The notes beneath the pieces are model-generated. The model made no database searches, had not been told where the DNA came from, and saw nothing but the letters and a program-made list of their open reading frames with translations. The position numbers and the translations under genes are program-made. This document shows positions 52,644-64,000 of a stretch of DNA of 64,000 bases, one piece after another; the first letter of the stretch is position 1; each line of letters opens with the position of its first letter. The DNA comes from Musa acuminata AAA Group (Eukaryota > Streptophyta > Magnoliopsida > Zingiberales > Musaceae). Location: contig NC_088340.1 of NCBI RefSeq assembly GCF_036884655.1, positions 3,363,001 to 3,427,000 of the forward strand, read 5' to 3'.

Positions 52644-55041
52644 ATATACTGAAAATGGACAAGCATCTGGTCCTTTTGCTAAGTTTCTTCAAGAACATGG
52701 GATTATTGCCCAATACAATATGCCTGGTTCTCCAAACCAGAATGGTGTTGCAGAAAGAAGAAACCGAACATTATTAGACATGGTGCGGAGTATGCTTAGC
52801 AACTCCAATCTTCCTAAATATTTGTGGACTGAAGCACTAAAGACGGCTGTGTATATATTAAACCGAGTTCCAACCAAGGCTGTCCAAAAGACACCATTTG
52901 AATTATGGAAAGGTTGGAAACCGAGTTTGCGACATATGCGCGTTTGGGGATGTCCGTCTGAAGTCAGGATATATAATCCACAAGAGAAGAAACTGGACCC
53001 GAGGACTGTTAGTGGGTATTTCATTGGATATGCCGAAAAGTCCAAAGGTTACAGGTTCTATTGTCCATCTCACACAACTAGGATTATGGAATCAAGAAAC
53101 GCTAAATTTCTTAAGGATGATGTGATTAGTGGGAGCGATCATTTCAGGAACATAGTTTCCGCACATGATCATATAGAATCTCAACCTTCCACATCAACTG
53201 ATAGATTGGTTATAGTTTATAGCACTCCTCAAGTACAAACTAGTGCTGAACAACCAATCATTGAAATTCCACAAGTTGCTGATAATATTCTAATAGATCA
53301 AACAGTTCAGGAATTACAACAAGCTCCTGAACAACTAGTTGAACCACAAGTTCCTCAAGGAACCATTGGTACAACATTAAGAAGATCTACTAGAAATAAA
53401 AGATCAGCAATTCCTAGTGATTATGTTGTATATCTACAAGAATCTGACTATAATATTGGAGCCAAAAATGATCCTGAAACATTTTCACAAGCCATGAGTT
53501 GCAAAAAGTCAAATTTATGGCATGATGCTATGAAAGAAGAGATGAATTCCATGATGAGCAATGGAGTCTGGGATCTTGTAGAGTTGCCTAATGAAGGAAA
53601 GGCCATTGGTTGCAAATGGGTCTTTAAAACTAAGAAAGATTCGTTAGGCAACATTGAGAGATACAAGGCAAGACTTGTTGCAAAGGGATTTACTCAAAAA
53701 GAGGGAATCGATTATACGGAGACATTTTCTCCTGTATCTAAGAAAGATTCTCTGCGTATTATTTTAGCATTAGTTGCTCATTTTGACCTTGAGTTGCAAC
53801 AAATGGATGTGAAAACAGCATTTCTTAATGGAGATATAGAGGAAGAGGTTTATATGAAACAACCTGAAGGTTTCTCCTCTAGTGTTGGTGAGCACTTGGT
53901 TTGCAAGCTTAGAAAGTCTATATACGGCTTAAAACAAGCCTCCCGCCAATGGTATTTTAAATTTCATGAAGTGATTTCTTCATTCGGATTTGTTGAAAAT
54001 CTCATGGATCAATGCATATACCAGAAGGTTAGTGGGAGTAAAATATGTTTCCTTGTTTTATACGTAGATGATATTTTGCTTGCAACCAATGATAAGGATT
54101 TGCTGCATGAGGTGAAACAATTTCTTTCTAAAAATTTTGACATGAAGGATATGGGTGAAGCATCTTATGTCATTGGCATTAAGATCTATAGAGATAGACC
54201 TCGAGGCATTTTAGGTCTATCACAAGAAACCTATATTGATAAACTTTTAGAAAGATTTCGGATGAAGGATTGTTCACCAAGTGTTGCTCCCATTGTGAAA
54301 GGTGATAGGTTCAATTTGAACCAATGCCCAAAGAACAATTTTGAAAGGGAATCAATGAAAAACATCCCATATGCTTTTGTCGTAGGAAGCCTTATGTATG
54401 CTCAGGTCTGTACTAGACCTGATATTGCATTTATTGTGGGGATGCTAGGTCGATATCAGAGTAATCCAGGTATGGACCACTGGAGAGCTGCAAAGAAAGT
54501 GATGAGGTATCTACAAGGAACCAAAGATTACATGCTTATGTATAGACATACAGACAATCTGGATGTGATTGGTTACTCAGATTCAGACTTCGCCGGTTGT
54601 GTTGATTCTCGTAAATCAACATCAGGATATATTTTTATGATGGCCGGTGGAGCTATTTCTTGGAGAAGCGCTAAGCAGACCTTGACTGCTACTTCTACCA
54701 TTGAAGCTGAGTTTGTCTCCTGCTTTGAGGCTACTTCACATGGTGTATGGCTTAAGAGTTTCATTTTTGGGCTTAGAATCATGGATTCTATTTCTAGGCC
54801 ATTAAGAATTTTCTGTGACAATTCAGCTGCTGTCTTTATGGCTAAAAACAATAAAAGTGGAAGTCGAAGTAAACACATCGACATTAAGTATCTAGCCATA
54901 AGAGAACGTGTAAAGGAAAAGAAAGTGATCATTGAACATATTAGCACTGAATTGATGATTGCTGATCCTTTGACTAAAGGCATGCCACCTTTGAAATTCA
55001 AGGATCATGTAGAGAAAATAGGACTTGGTTCCACTTTGTAA
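52644..55041 (+). pseudogene. Copia integrase C-part, reverse transcriptase and RNase H (frame 2)
   Basis: The second half of the polyprotein lies in the frame reached after the one-base shift. The integrase continues with MPGSPNQNGVAERRNRTLLD. Reverse transcriptase blocks include WDLVELPNEGKAIGCKWVFK, QMDVKTAFLNGDIEEEVYMK and the catalytic YVDDILLA. RNase H shows SDSDFAGCVDSRKSTSGYIF, TIEAEF and SKHIDIKYLAIRE. It ends at 55041, a usual C-terminus. Apart from the frameshift at the joint, no other stop is seen in this part, matching a young insertion. Confidence 0.9.
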
Positions 55042-55321
55042 TGATATTGAAACTCTTATATATATTGTGAAATTTTCTCATTCATGCGCATATTATTTTG
55101 AGAAAATATATTGTTGCTGGACCAAGAATAAACATAAGGTTTATTCATTAAGTAATATTACCATATTAAGATTAAGAAACTAAATACATCGTGATACATG
55201 GATGATAATACTCGCTTTTAGAGGACTTATCGCTATGATTCGTGTATTTATTTCTTAAGAAAGTTGTTCAAGAAAAATTAATTCAAATTATTAAGATAGA
55301 CGTATGGACCAAGTGGGAGAA

Positions 55322-55821
55322 TGTAACCGTTATTATTAAATATCTAATTTAATAATAATATAACTGTTATCATTAAGATTCATAATTGATTATCATGAAT
55401 TTCTTCATTAATTATGGTTTAAATGATTTCAGTTTTTTATTCTTTAAACATGAAACCGTTATTATTAAATTAAATATTTAATATTATTAAAGTTCTTCAT
55501 TATGGTCCAAACGTTACAAATCTGAATTAATTCTTGAACGTTATGATTTGGTGATGATAAATGTTCTTGATGGGAGAACATCTATATATACATGAGGATT
55601 TTGGTCCCTTGGCTCAATCATCTCTTTGAAGCGAAAGGCTTTCCTACACCATCTAAAGTGAGAGTTCTGAGCCGAGAAGAACCAAAGTTCAAGAAGAAAC
55701 CTCTGCAGAAATTCTTGGCGACAATGACTGGAGGTACGCTATTTCGTTTCCGCATTTGTTTTATTGTGTTTCTATTACAATGATTTAGAAACACAAGTTG
55801 GCTTCATCAAAATTTCTTACA
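55322..55821 (+). repeat. Copia 3' LTR, complete (500 bp)
   Basis: Starts TGTAACCGTTATTATT and ends AATTTCTTACA. It follows the polypurine tract directly. Confidence 0.92.
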
Positions 55822-56042
55822 TGCTCGACTATATTTGGTCTGAGATGTGGCTTCATCTCAGGGTGTGCTGTTGTGTACAACTAAAACGTCTGAAATTAAT
55901 GGTTATGTATAAACCCATTGCTATATAAATAGTAGTCATTAGATACGGATACAAATGACTTATCCATGTCCACTTATTAGTAATTCAACCTCTTTTTTAG
56001 ATTATATATTATAAGTTAGATTTTGATAATACTTGGATCTAA
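55822..56042 (+). repeat. right copy of the direct repeat flanking the Copia element
   Basis: Joined to the last base of the 3' LTR with no gap. Identical by eye to 49601-49821 and followed by unrelated sequence (CTTATGTC). Confidence 0.88.
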
Positions 56043-59000
56043 CTTATGTCTAACTTCCGATCTTGTCACGGATTAGGTGTCGAGAAAATAATAAAAAAAT
56101 ACGGATAATCCTTCAAAAATTATGCCAAAGGCGTGTCCGACAAGGATCTATATAATGCTTAAATTGATTAGAAGTTTCGAGAATTATAAGAGAGTTTATT
56201 TTATTAGATAGAGTAAAGCATGTACTTGAGATACATCAAGGTGACTATTATAATGAAGAGTTAATTTTGAAAATGGTTAATGATTAAGCAAAGTAGTTGA
56301 TCATCGTAGAGCTTCGAGGTCATACACCAAATTATGAAATGTTTACGATTATGGAGCAATGGTTCATACAAACATTGGGGTCACATTGATGTTGGGAATC
56401 ACTAGTTATCGTTGTGGTCGAATGAACCATCCTATTGGTGTGAAATCATCATCCACTAGAACTAGGATTTGATTATCATATTGGGTTCATTAGATAGTAT
56501 AATGTATCTAAAGATTACTTATGTGTCATGACCTTATGCCAATGTGTTAGGATATTTTTCGATTGTTTGAGCTAGATGTTGATTCAAATCCAACTTCGTT
56601 CCTTTCTCGAGTCAATCTCAAGATAAACTCTTCCAAGTAGTGTGGAAACCATGCAAAACTGTCAATGGCACTTTTGATAATTTTCCTCTGAAGTTTAAGT
56701 TAGCAATCTAGTCAAACTTCAATCGTACTATCTTAGGACGTGCTTACACACCCCCTTTTATAGTGGGTGTTTAGGATTGTTACATTGGTTTATTTCGTGA
56801 TTCACGCAGTATTAGGGGCGTGAAGTTCAATCGTAATTGTCAGTAGCCTATGTTGAATTTAGGGTTACATAACTATCCCTTGCATGACAATCATCGAAAA
56901 CTTTTCCTCGAAAGGAGTTTGTAAGATGTTGAGACGATGATGAATAGTTAGCTATGTGACTTCATCATATCGAACATGTGGAGCCCATTGGTCAGCTATA
57001 TAAAGCTGACATGTCATCATGTGAAAATGATGTATCGATCACGTGGAACATATGTTGATCATATCGAATCGGTTCATCGACCACGTAATCCGATCGTATT
57101 GATATCAGTCATAATTTTTGTCGAAACATAATGTAATATTAGTTTATCAATTAATATTTTTATCAGAAAAATGAAAAAATAATGATATGTTTGTTTCTCA
57201 CCGGTAATAATAAGCCAAGTTGAGCGTATTATAGGGTGATTTGTGCATGAGCGAGCATATTGGCATGTACAATATCCATAGACAGAAGAAAATAGAGTAA
57301 AGCTGGGTCAAGTGGGTGCAGCGATAGTGTGTGACAAGAAGCAATTAATCAAGGTGACGTTTGGCTGACCAGTGATCACGCATTCAGCTTCCAGATCATC
57401 AATGCAAGCATGGAAGCAGACAAATCCCACGGTGAATGCACAGTAGAACCGTTGAAGCAGTATAAAAGCAAAGGGTGAAGAAACACAGAGAGAGAGAGAG
57501 AGAGTGAAGGTAGCAAAATTCCCTATATAACTCTGGTGTCCTTTACGTTCACGCCACCCGATCCTCGTGTCAACGAAGTAAGAATAAGTCAAATCAAATC
57601 AACATTACGAGTTCGGTGGGTCCAGTACGCGGATCAATGAATCTATCTCGGCTTCCGGACGAGCATGGAGAGAGAGAGAGAGAGAGAGAGAGCTGGTGGT
57701 GGGGAGGGACAAGTAGGAAACCGACGAGGCTACCTTTACTAGCATCCGTATCATTCCCCCAATTGTAGCAGCAAGCAGATAGGATTAACTCCACGAAGCT
57801 ATGCATTAGGCTCTCGGTAGGTGAAGACAGTGGCTCGCATGTGAGGACATAATCCTTGCCATGAGAGACTCACCTAATTCCATGTACTTGCACGCAGGCA
57901 GATCATAAAGAAAATTTGTTTTGCCAATTTATCACACATACCCACGACATGAGCCTCCATGATCCATCCGCGGCCAGCTTGTTATACTATTACTCACTGT
58001 ACATGCTAACAACTTATTTCATACGAAATGATTTATGTAGCTAGTATTGCATGATTTTACCGGAAACACCACATTACTAGTTAAGCATATATATATATAT
58101 ATATATATAAATATAAAATATTCAATCATGAAGTGCAATGATACGTCACATCGGTCAGGGATAGCATGAAACCCTTTTTGACTGATTAAGTGGTTTGCGT
58201 TTATTCGTCTTAACCAGTTGATGGATCCAAGGGGCTACAGGGGAACAGCTCCCCTTTCCCGGGTCCCACCGAATACGTCGGCACAGGTTTAGCCAACAGG
58301 GTCAACCATCCCCATATATTGATCCTTTTAGTGTAGGGGGATTTTGCATAGAAGCAAAACATTCCCCCTACCCTTTTTGTAATTAAAAAAAATCTTTAAA
58401 ATAAAAGCTTATCATTTGTTATTTATTGAACCATGGCCGACACTATCACTCTTCTTCTTCTTCTTCTTCCATCAATTCCAATATCAGGAATTGAATGCCT
58501 TAAAGAAGAAACAGTAAAGATAGCAATGCTGGTGACAGCGCGGCTCTTTGTGAACCGGTGGCTTGGGAAAAGAGTAGCGGGACCCTACAAGTTTACAAGA
58601 CCGGGCGGTGGCCGCACATCCGACAACATCTTGTCATGGCGCCATGAGATTTTTCTCGAGATATCAGGCGGTCCTGCTTGGGCCTCAGATCCAACGACGG
58701 TGTTTGCGCACAGTCCATGACTATGGGGGTCCTCCCCCATCACATGGAGGTGGATCGTCGTTTTCAGCTAGGTTGGCTGAATCGATCGGACACCAGCCAT
58801 GGCCTTCTTCTACTGAGAAGGCGTTTTCTTTTTGTTGTGGATATATTATGATTGGCACTATCACGATGGTGCAAACAAATATCTATCACGCCAGACATAT
58901 TTGCACCTGTCGGATCTTATAACGTTGGCTTAAGAGACTTATTAGGTTTGGATCATATGAGTAGACAAATAAATATCGTAATCAAATTTCACCGGATCTA

Positions 59001-61146
59001 AGAGTGAAATTTACAAGTATCAAATATATTATCATCATTCATTCTGAGATGATAATAAATTTGCAAAGTTTTGAAGGTACTATGGGTGAGACATATAATT
59101 CGAATGTTCAAGAAATGACATGTTATCACGTTGAACACCATGTGGCTCTCAGTATAGATGTTCGCCCATGAGCTTCGCAGTTGTACGTGGGCTATCATAT
59201 CATCATATCTAGAATTTACTGAAGGATTAGACCTCGTCAGTTCGAGCTTCGTCCAGTATAAAACCTAAATCGATCAGACTATGTTATTAGGTCAGCTGAA
59301 TACACCTTTTTCTCTTTCAAATGTTTTTTTATTTGTATGAAAGTAAATATGCATCTAAAGATGCCTAATTTGATGGATTAGTTCAAGGTGGTAGAGGTTC
59401 TAAACAATTTTAACTTGCAATGAAAAAGCAAGAAATCTAGGGTGGATTTATGTAAAGAGTCACATATATAGCCTACAATAACGGAAGGTGACTTTTTCCA
59501 AAGTACCAATGATAACAAATACAAATCACCCTAGTTGATGGGAACAACTTATAACTTAGAGTGCATCGTAAGTCTGACTGTTAAGCTAACCTAATTTGGG
59601 AAAGTGAAGGAAACTCTAAATCATGGTAAACTTAATATTCACATTTTTATGTCTCAGATAAGTTACATAACAGTTTCTAATAATGTACTTATTTATGTTA
59701 TTAATGATTGTGTCGTCGTTAAAAAAAAAACTTAGGGGCAAAACCCCTAAATAATAAAAGTCCGGTCTTATCAACATCCATTTGAAAATATTTATGTACA
59801 AAATAAAAAGATACAAAATAAAAAGATAATTTCATATAATTAAATATAGGAAGAGTCAGGTTACAGGTTTGGACCATAACTAAATTGACGTGTGACCTGA
59901 TATGCATTAATCTTGATAAGATTGACCCAAACTTATAATTATTCGATTTCTGACAATCTATTTCAAGAAACAAACCTTAAAATACAAATTAATGTCACTT
60001 CAACGACCAACAATAGAGAAAAAACATAGATAAAAGTATGAAAAATCTTTATATATTTAAAAATCATTGGTCACTTTATCAAATTCTCTTGATAAAAAAG
60101 ATATAGAAACCAAACTTTATATTACTCGGCTTATTTCTTTTTTATGATTAAAGTTATCTGTTATGCCTCCAAAATGGTCTGTGGACTAATGATTCAGGTT
60201 TTAAAGGATAAAAAGTTTTGACGTATTAATGATTAAAACACGTTACATTGCATTTTATTTGATGATTATGCTATTCAAAACCTGAAAGAGAACTCATTAA
60301 GTTTTCTTCAAGTAAGAAGGTAATATGATCAAAATGTGACTCGAGATGAAAATCTGCATGTTCTAATCCGCACTACCAAAAGGAATTAGAGCCTGCCAAA
60401 TTACAAGGGAGAGCGGGCCGAAGGATCTTTTCCGCATTGATTAGGAAGGCAAGCAAAATATAACTCACCCATGACAGCCTAAACGCACTCGGCGTCATAG
60501 CTTAATACATACCATCCGGCCATGCCTTGATGCGGCTTGAGATCGCAGAACGAAGCTCATGAATGCACGGCAACGTTCTAAAGTTTCCTCTCCATGGAGG
60601 CAACTCCTTTAGTTGGAAACCCCCTCGTCACTTCCTTATCGCCCGACAACGGCATGATCACAACGCGTCACGGTCAACGTCGGTCTCTAAAAACGACACT
60701 CTAACAACAGCTGGAAAATCCAGCCACCCCGATGTCTCTCCTCTCACCCAACCCTTCTACTCTGCACCCGCCGACGCTACTGGCCTTGTGATTGAACGGA
60801 CGGCCGGGACCATGGGTCCCAACTGCTCTAAGTGCAAGGGCAACATATAAACCGGTGGTGAAACGTAACTTCACATTGTTGTAGTGCTTGCCATGCACGC
60901 TATAAAAGAAGAAAAATGAGCTTTGTGGGGATTGCATCGTACCTGATGACGCCACCTGGCCAGTCGCATTCAAATATCGGAGGAGCCGCCCGCTTTAGTG
61001 GACCATGATCACGAGGCTTTCGTCCGACGCCGCTCCACCACTTGAGACAGCAGCACCATGGCCGCGTCCGCCGACCCCGCGTCTCCTGCACATTGCCAAC
61101 CCATAGATTATTATTTAGCATACAGCAACGCCACCATCTCATCTGC
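56043..61146. other. gene-poor stretch with microsatellites
   Basis: No gene recognised. (GA)n runs lie at about 57486-57505 and 57667-57692, and (AT)n at about 58088-58108. Short frames near 58433, 59616 and 60563 have no family features. The 58433 frame (95 aa) begins with a Leu run from a CTT repeat and is judged accidental. The right part should hold the upstream control region of the XTH gene. Confidence 0.45.
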
Positions 61147-61155
61147 TATATATAA
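61147..61155 (+). promoter_or_regulatory. TATA box of the XTH gene
   Basis: TATATATAA in a C-rich setting, about 80 bp before the start codon, which leaves a 5' leader of roughly 50 bp. Confidence 0.65.
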
Positions 61156-61234
61156 CGCCCCAAACCCCATTGCTTACATCGTCATCTGCTTCCCCCTCCT
61201 ACGAAGCTTGTTAACGTTTCTGCTATTGCATACC

Positions 61235-62244
61235 ATGGCAATGAGGTTTTTTTTGCTGGCTTGCTCCTTGGTCGCCGTTGCCTCCGCTGGTAACTTCTAC
61301 CAGGACTTCGACATCACCTGGGGCGACGGCCGTGCCAAGATCCTCAACAATGGTCACCTCCTTACCCTCTCCCTCGACAAGGCCTCCGGCTCCGGCTTCC
61401 AGTCCAAGAACGAGTATCTCTTCGGCAAGATCGACATGCAGATCAAACTCGTGCCCGGGAACTCTGCCGGCACTGTCACCGCCTACTACGTAAGCTCTTC
61501 CCCCAGACATGCCTTCGCTTTCATGGCTCTAGTTGCCGGAGCTGATGCCTTAAGCTCGGCCTGATTTGTTATTGCAGTTGTCTTCGCAAGGACCGACTCA
61601 TGACGAGATCGACTTCGAGTTCCTCGGGAATCTCAGCGGAGACCCTTACACTCTGCACACCAATGTGTTCACCCAGGGGAAGGGGAACAGGGAGATGCAG
61701 TTCAAGCTCTGGTTTGATCCCACCAAGGATTTCCACACCTACTCCATCCTCTGGAACCCAAGACACATCATGTAAGACCTCAAAATTCTGTATGCGGTAA
61801 AACGAACTTACCACAGGTGAGACATGAAATTGAATCTTACCGCTGGCTTGTGATGGTCTCAGCTTCATGGTTGATGGCACTCCCATCAGAGACTTCAAGA
61901 ACCTGGAATCGAGGGGCATTGCATTTCCCAAGAACCAACCCATGAGGATCTACTCCAGCCTCTGGAACGCTGAGGACTGGGCTACCAGAGGAGGGCTCAT
62001 CAAGACCGATTGGACGAAGGCACCCTTCGTCGCCTCCTACAGGAATTTTAATGCCAATGCATGCATTAAGGCTTCCGGTAGGTCCAGCTGCACGCCTGCC
62101 AAGAGTGGGTGGTGGAACCAAGAGCTGGATTCCGCGAGCCATGCGAGGATGAGATGGGCGCAGAAGAACTACATGATCTACAACTACTGCAACGACGTCA
62201 ACCGGTTTCCTCAGGGCCTGCCTCCAGAGTGCTCCATAGCTTGA
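61235..62244 (+). CDS. xyloglucan endotransglucosylase/hydrolase (XTH, GH16)
   Basis: Three exons: 61235-61489, 61578-61771, 61863-62244; 831 nt, 276 aa. The signal peptide [19 protein letters not shown] is cleaved before about residue 19. The catalytic [10 protein letters not shown] lies at residues 93-102 (nucleophile E95, acid/base E99), followed by the conserved glycosylation site NLS at 103. Other GH16/XTH marks: [79 protein letters not shown]. The C-terminal XET_C region ([20 protein letters not shown], then [19 protein letters not shown]) has the usual paired cysteines. The enzyme cuts and rejoins xyloglucan in the wall during growth. A second in-frame ATG two codons on does not change the protein materially; the longer upstream frame from 61058 crosses the TATA box and was rejected. 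Confidence 0.96.
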
Positions 62245-62360
62245 AGAGAATAGACAAACACGAGGATTAGATCATTCTTTGGTTCATTTTGTACGCATAC
62301 CAAAATACATTCTCTAGATGCTGTTTTCGAATAAGCAATATACTAGTCTCTCTGTCTCTC

Positions 62361-62391
<31 letters not shown>

Positions 62392-64000
62392 GTTGATCAA
62401 GCAGTCCTTTTACTTAAATTCTAACTAAAAATTCTCCACAGTATTAAACAAAATTGAAGCTAACGTTTAAAGCATCATAAACCTAGACTCAAGAAAGGAA
62501 AACAATTATAAAACTCAAGTAATGCATCTACAACCAACAGAGCTACCGATGCATGCAAACATATCTTCACAATATCTGACTCCTCATTATATCTTTTAAG
62601 TTTCTGTCCAACAAACTTGCTTGTTTGATTTGCTACCTCTATTTTCAGATGCAACTTTCTTTTCTTGATGGTCTTCTATAATTTTTTTTTTTTTTTTTGC
62701 AATAGATACTGCGAATGTTAATGACAACTAAAGGAGCTTTTACTTCTGATGGCTCTTTGTCATTAACATCAGTGATAATCCATGACTGTAACTTTATAAA
62801 AATGCTATCTAGAATGGCTTCCTATAGACTCTTGTTCTCATCCTGGTTAGGTCAATTATCATCACGCCCATGTAGGACAAAAATGATTTCACATCCACCT
62901 CTGTTTAAAAAGCAAGCCAATCATACTAATGCTTGCTAAAAAAATCATATTAATAATTATATTCTACTACAGATACATGGGCATCTGTTTCCCAACCTAA
63001 GACAACATGATGTAACATGAACAACTATTCTATTAGTTCCACATTCATAAAAAGGATACGACTTGAAAGAAACAAATTTGGATAATCAAATATTTCTGAT
63101 GTTTCATTAGGACAGACAAACTTGAGTTGGTTAGCATACAAAGAGCATGTCAGAGAACCTCTCTAAGCTAACAACACCAAATGTTCTTTTCTTGTTAATT
63201 TACCATATGTTTAACCTGTATTGATGTACTTTTTTATCTGTGTCAAAATTAGTCGTATGTCAATAGTGCAGATCAACCCAACAATCATGAACTATTCACA
63301 CATCAGTCATCATCAGGCAGAAAACTACACAGTGCAAAAATATAATTTTAGGTCTCGCTCAGGAGAAACTTGATCATTCAAGTAACTAGCTTGCTTGAAC
63401 AAAGAGGTGAGGACTTGGCCTGTACCAAATCTCCAAACGGAGTTCCTTCTCCTATGTTTAAAAAAAAAAAAAGAAGAGTTCCTTCTCCTAGACAGTACTT
63501 CTAATGTTTCAACGAAATTGTGCATAGTCTACCTGGGATTTTTGGAAAACAGCAATGGAATAACAACTGTAAACTTGATAGGTATAGAATATATTCAGTA
63601 TATTCATAAGTACCAGGGCAGTTAAGACATTTAATCACCAAGTACAATTTTCAGTCTAAACATTTGCTTATCTAATTTTATTCACCTATCTAGTATCATT
63701 AAAACAAAAGATATTGTTTTTTGCATCTTATATTCATCTTAAGTATGCAATACTGTACTTCCTTTTCATGTTAGCTTGTTTCCCAAACTACAACTCATGC
63801 AAAATTTCCACATGGATAACACATACTTTTATGGTTAGTCCATGTAAATTTCTACAACATGGTCAACATTAACTTTAATAAACTTTTAGACATCATTACT
63901 AACTTACCAATATTTGGTAAATCAGATACTTGTAGAAGTATCCACCCATCTAGCTGATGAAAGCCATAAGACAGCTAAATACTCTCTGACCTGGAAAACG
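62245..64000. other. XTH 3' region and gene-free DNA
   Basis: A (CT)n microsatellite at about 62346-62391 lies in or just after the XTH 3' UTR. A T run is at about 62680-62698. The rest is AT-rich; no gene was recognised up to the window end. Confidence 0.5.

Larger units (their letters stand above)
49822..55821 (+). mobile_element. Ty1/Copia LTR retrotransposon, recent, 5' LTR end trimmed
   Basis: About 6.0 kb, plus strand. Order: 5' LTR, PBS, gag-pol, PPT, 3' LTR. The primer-binding site TGGTATCAGAGC (50314-50325) matches initiator Met tRNA, as usual for plant Copia. The polypurine tract AAGTGGGAGAA sits at 55311-55321. The Pol order (protease, integrase, RT, RNase H) defines Copia. The LTRs differ at about 5 of 490 positions, so the insertion is young. 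It is disabled by one frameshift in integrase. Confidence 0.93.

Noticed and set aside
58433..58720. 95-aa frame starting MADTITLLLLLL
   Set aside because: The Leu run comes from a CTT repeat; no further signal-peptide pattern, domain or splice context supports a gene.
61058..61234. Upstream extension of the XTH frame by 59 residues
   Set aside because: It runs across the TATA box and leader; the signal peptide starts at 61235.

Overview
The window is nuclear DNA of a flowering plant, most likely a commelinid monocot. It has intron-split genes with canonical GT/AG junctions, GC-rich exons in AT-rich intergenic DNA, plant-only gene families (ZEITLUPE, VIN3-like, ATL, XTH), and Copia and Gypsy LTR elements. 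A banana-like (Zingiberales) source would fit the style of the genes and the Gypsy gag, but that is a guess. No prokaryotic, organellar or viral genome segment was seen.

Layout. 0.4-3.9 kb (+): a VIN3-like (VIL/VEL) PHD-FNIII-VID protein, a Polycomb accessory factor. 6.8-21.2 kb (all -): U4/U6.U5 snRNP 27 kDa protein, replication protein A 32 kDa subunit (10 exons rebuilt here), a small conserved plant protein of unknown function (3 exons), and a ZEITLUPE/ADAGIO blue-light receptor F-box protein (2 exons). 21.8-22.5 kb: a fold-back MITE-like element abutting a long (TA)n tract. 22.58-25.82 kb (-): a complete non-autonomous Gypsy-type element with LTRs, 5-bp target duplication, a broken gag and a 57-bp tandem array. 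26.5 kb (-): a small secreted-peptide candidate. 27.2-29.8 kb (+): a decayed glucose-6-phosphate 1-epimerase gene. 31.7-33.0 kb (+): a SAGA subunit ADA1/Hfi1-like protein. 37.3-40.5 kb (-): a 5-exon RING-H2 E3 ligase. 47.1-48.5 kb (-): an ATL-type membrane RING-H2 protein. 49.8-55.8 kb (+): a young Ty1/Copia element flanked by an unusual duplication of about 220 bp. 61.2-62.2 kb (+): a xyloglucan endotransglucosylase/hydrolase.

The genes do not form a pathway. They are ordinary, independently regulated plant genes for chromatin and flowering, splicing, DNA replication and repair, the clock, transcription, ubiquitination and cell walls. For all six multi-exon CDSs built here, exon lengths sum to a multiple of three and each splice join restores a recognisable family motif. 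That is the main support for the models.

I found no convincing new biological system. The points most worth a second look are the long duplication flanking the Copia element, the gag-only Gypsy element with its 57-bp array, the fold-back element beside (TA)n, a 122-bp strictly alternating purine-pyrimidine tract in the ZTL intron, a serine-poor RPA32 N-terminus, and a minimal uORF just ahead of the ADA1 start.
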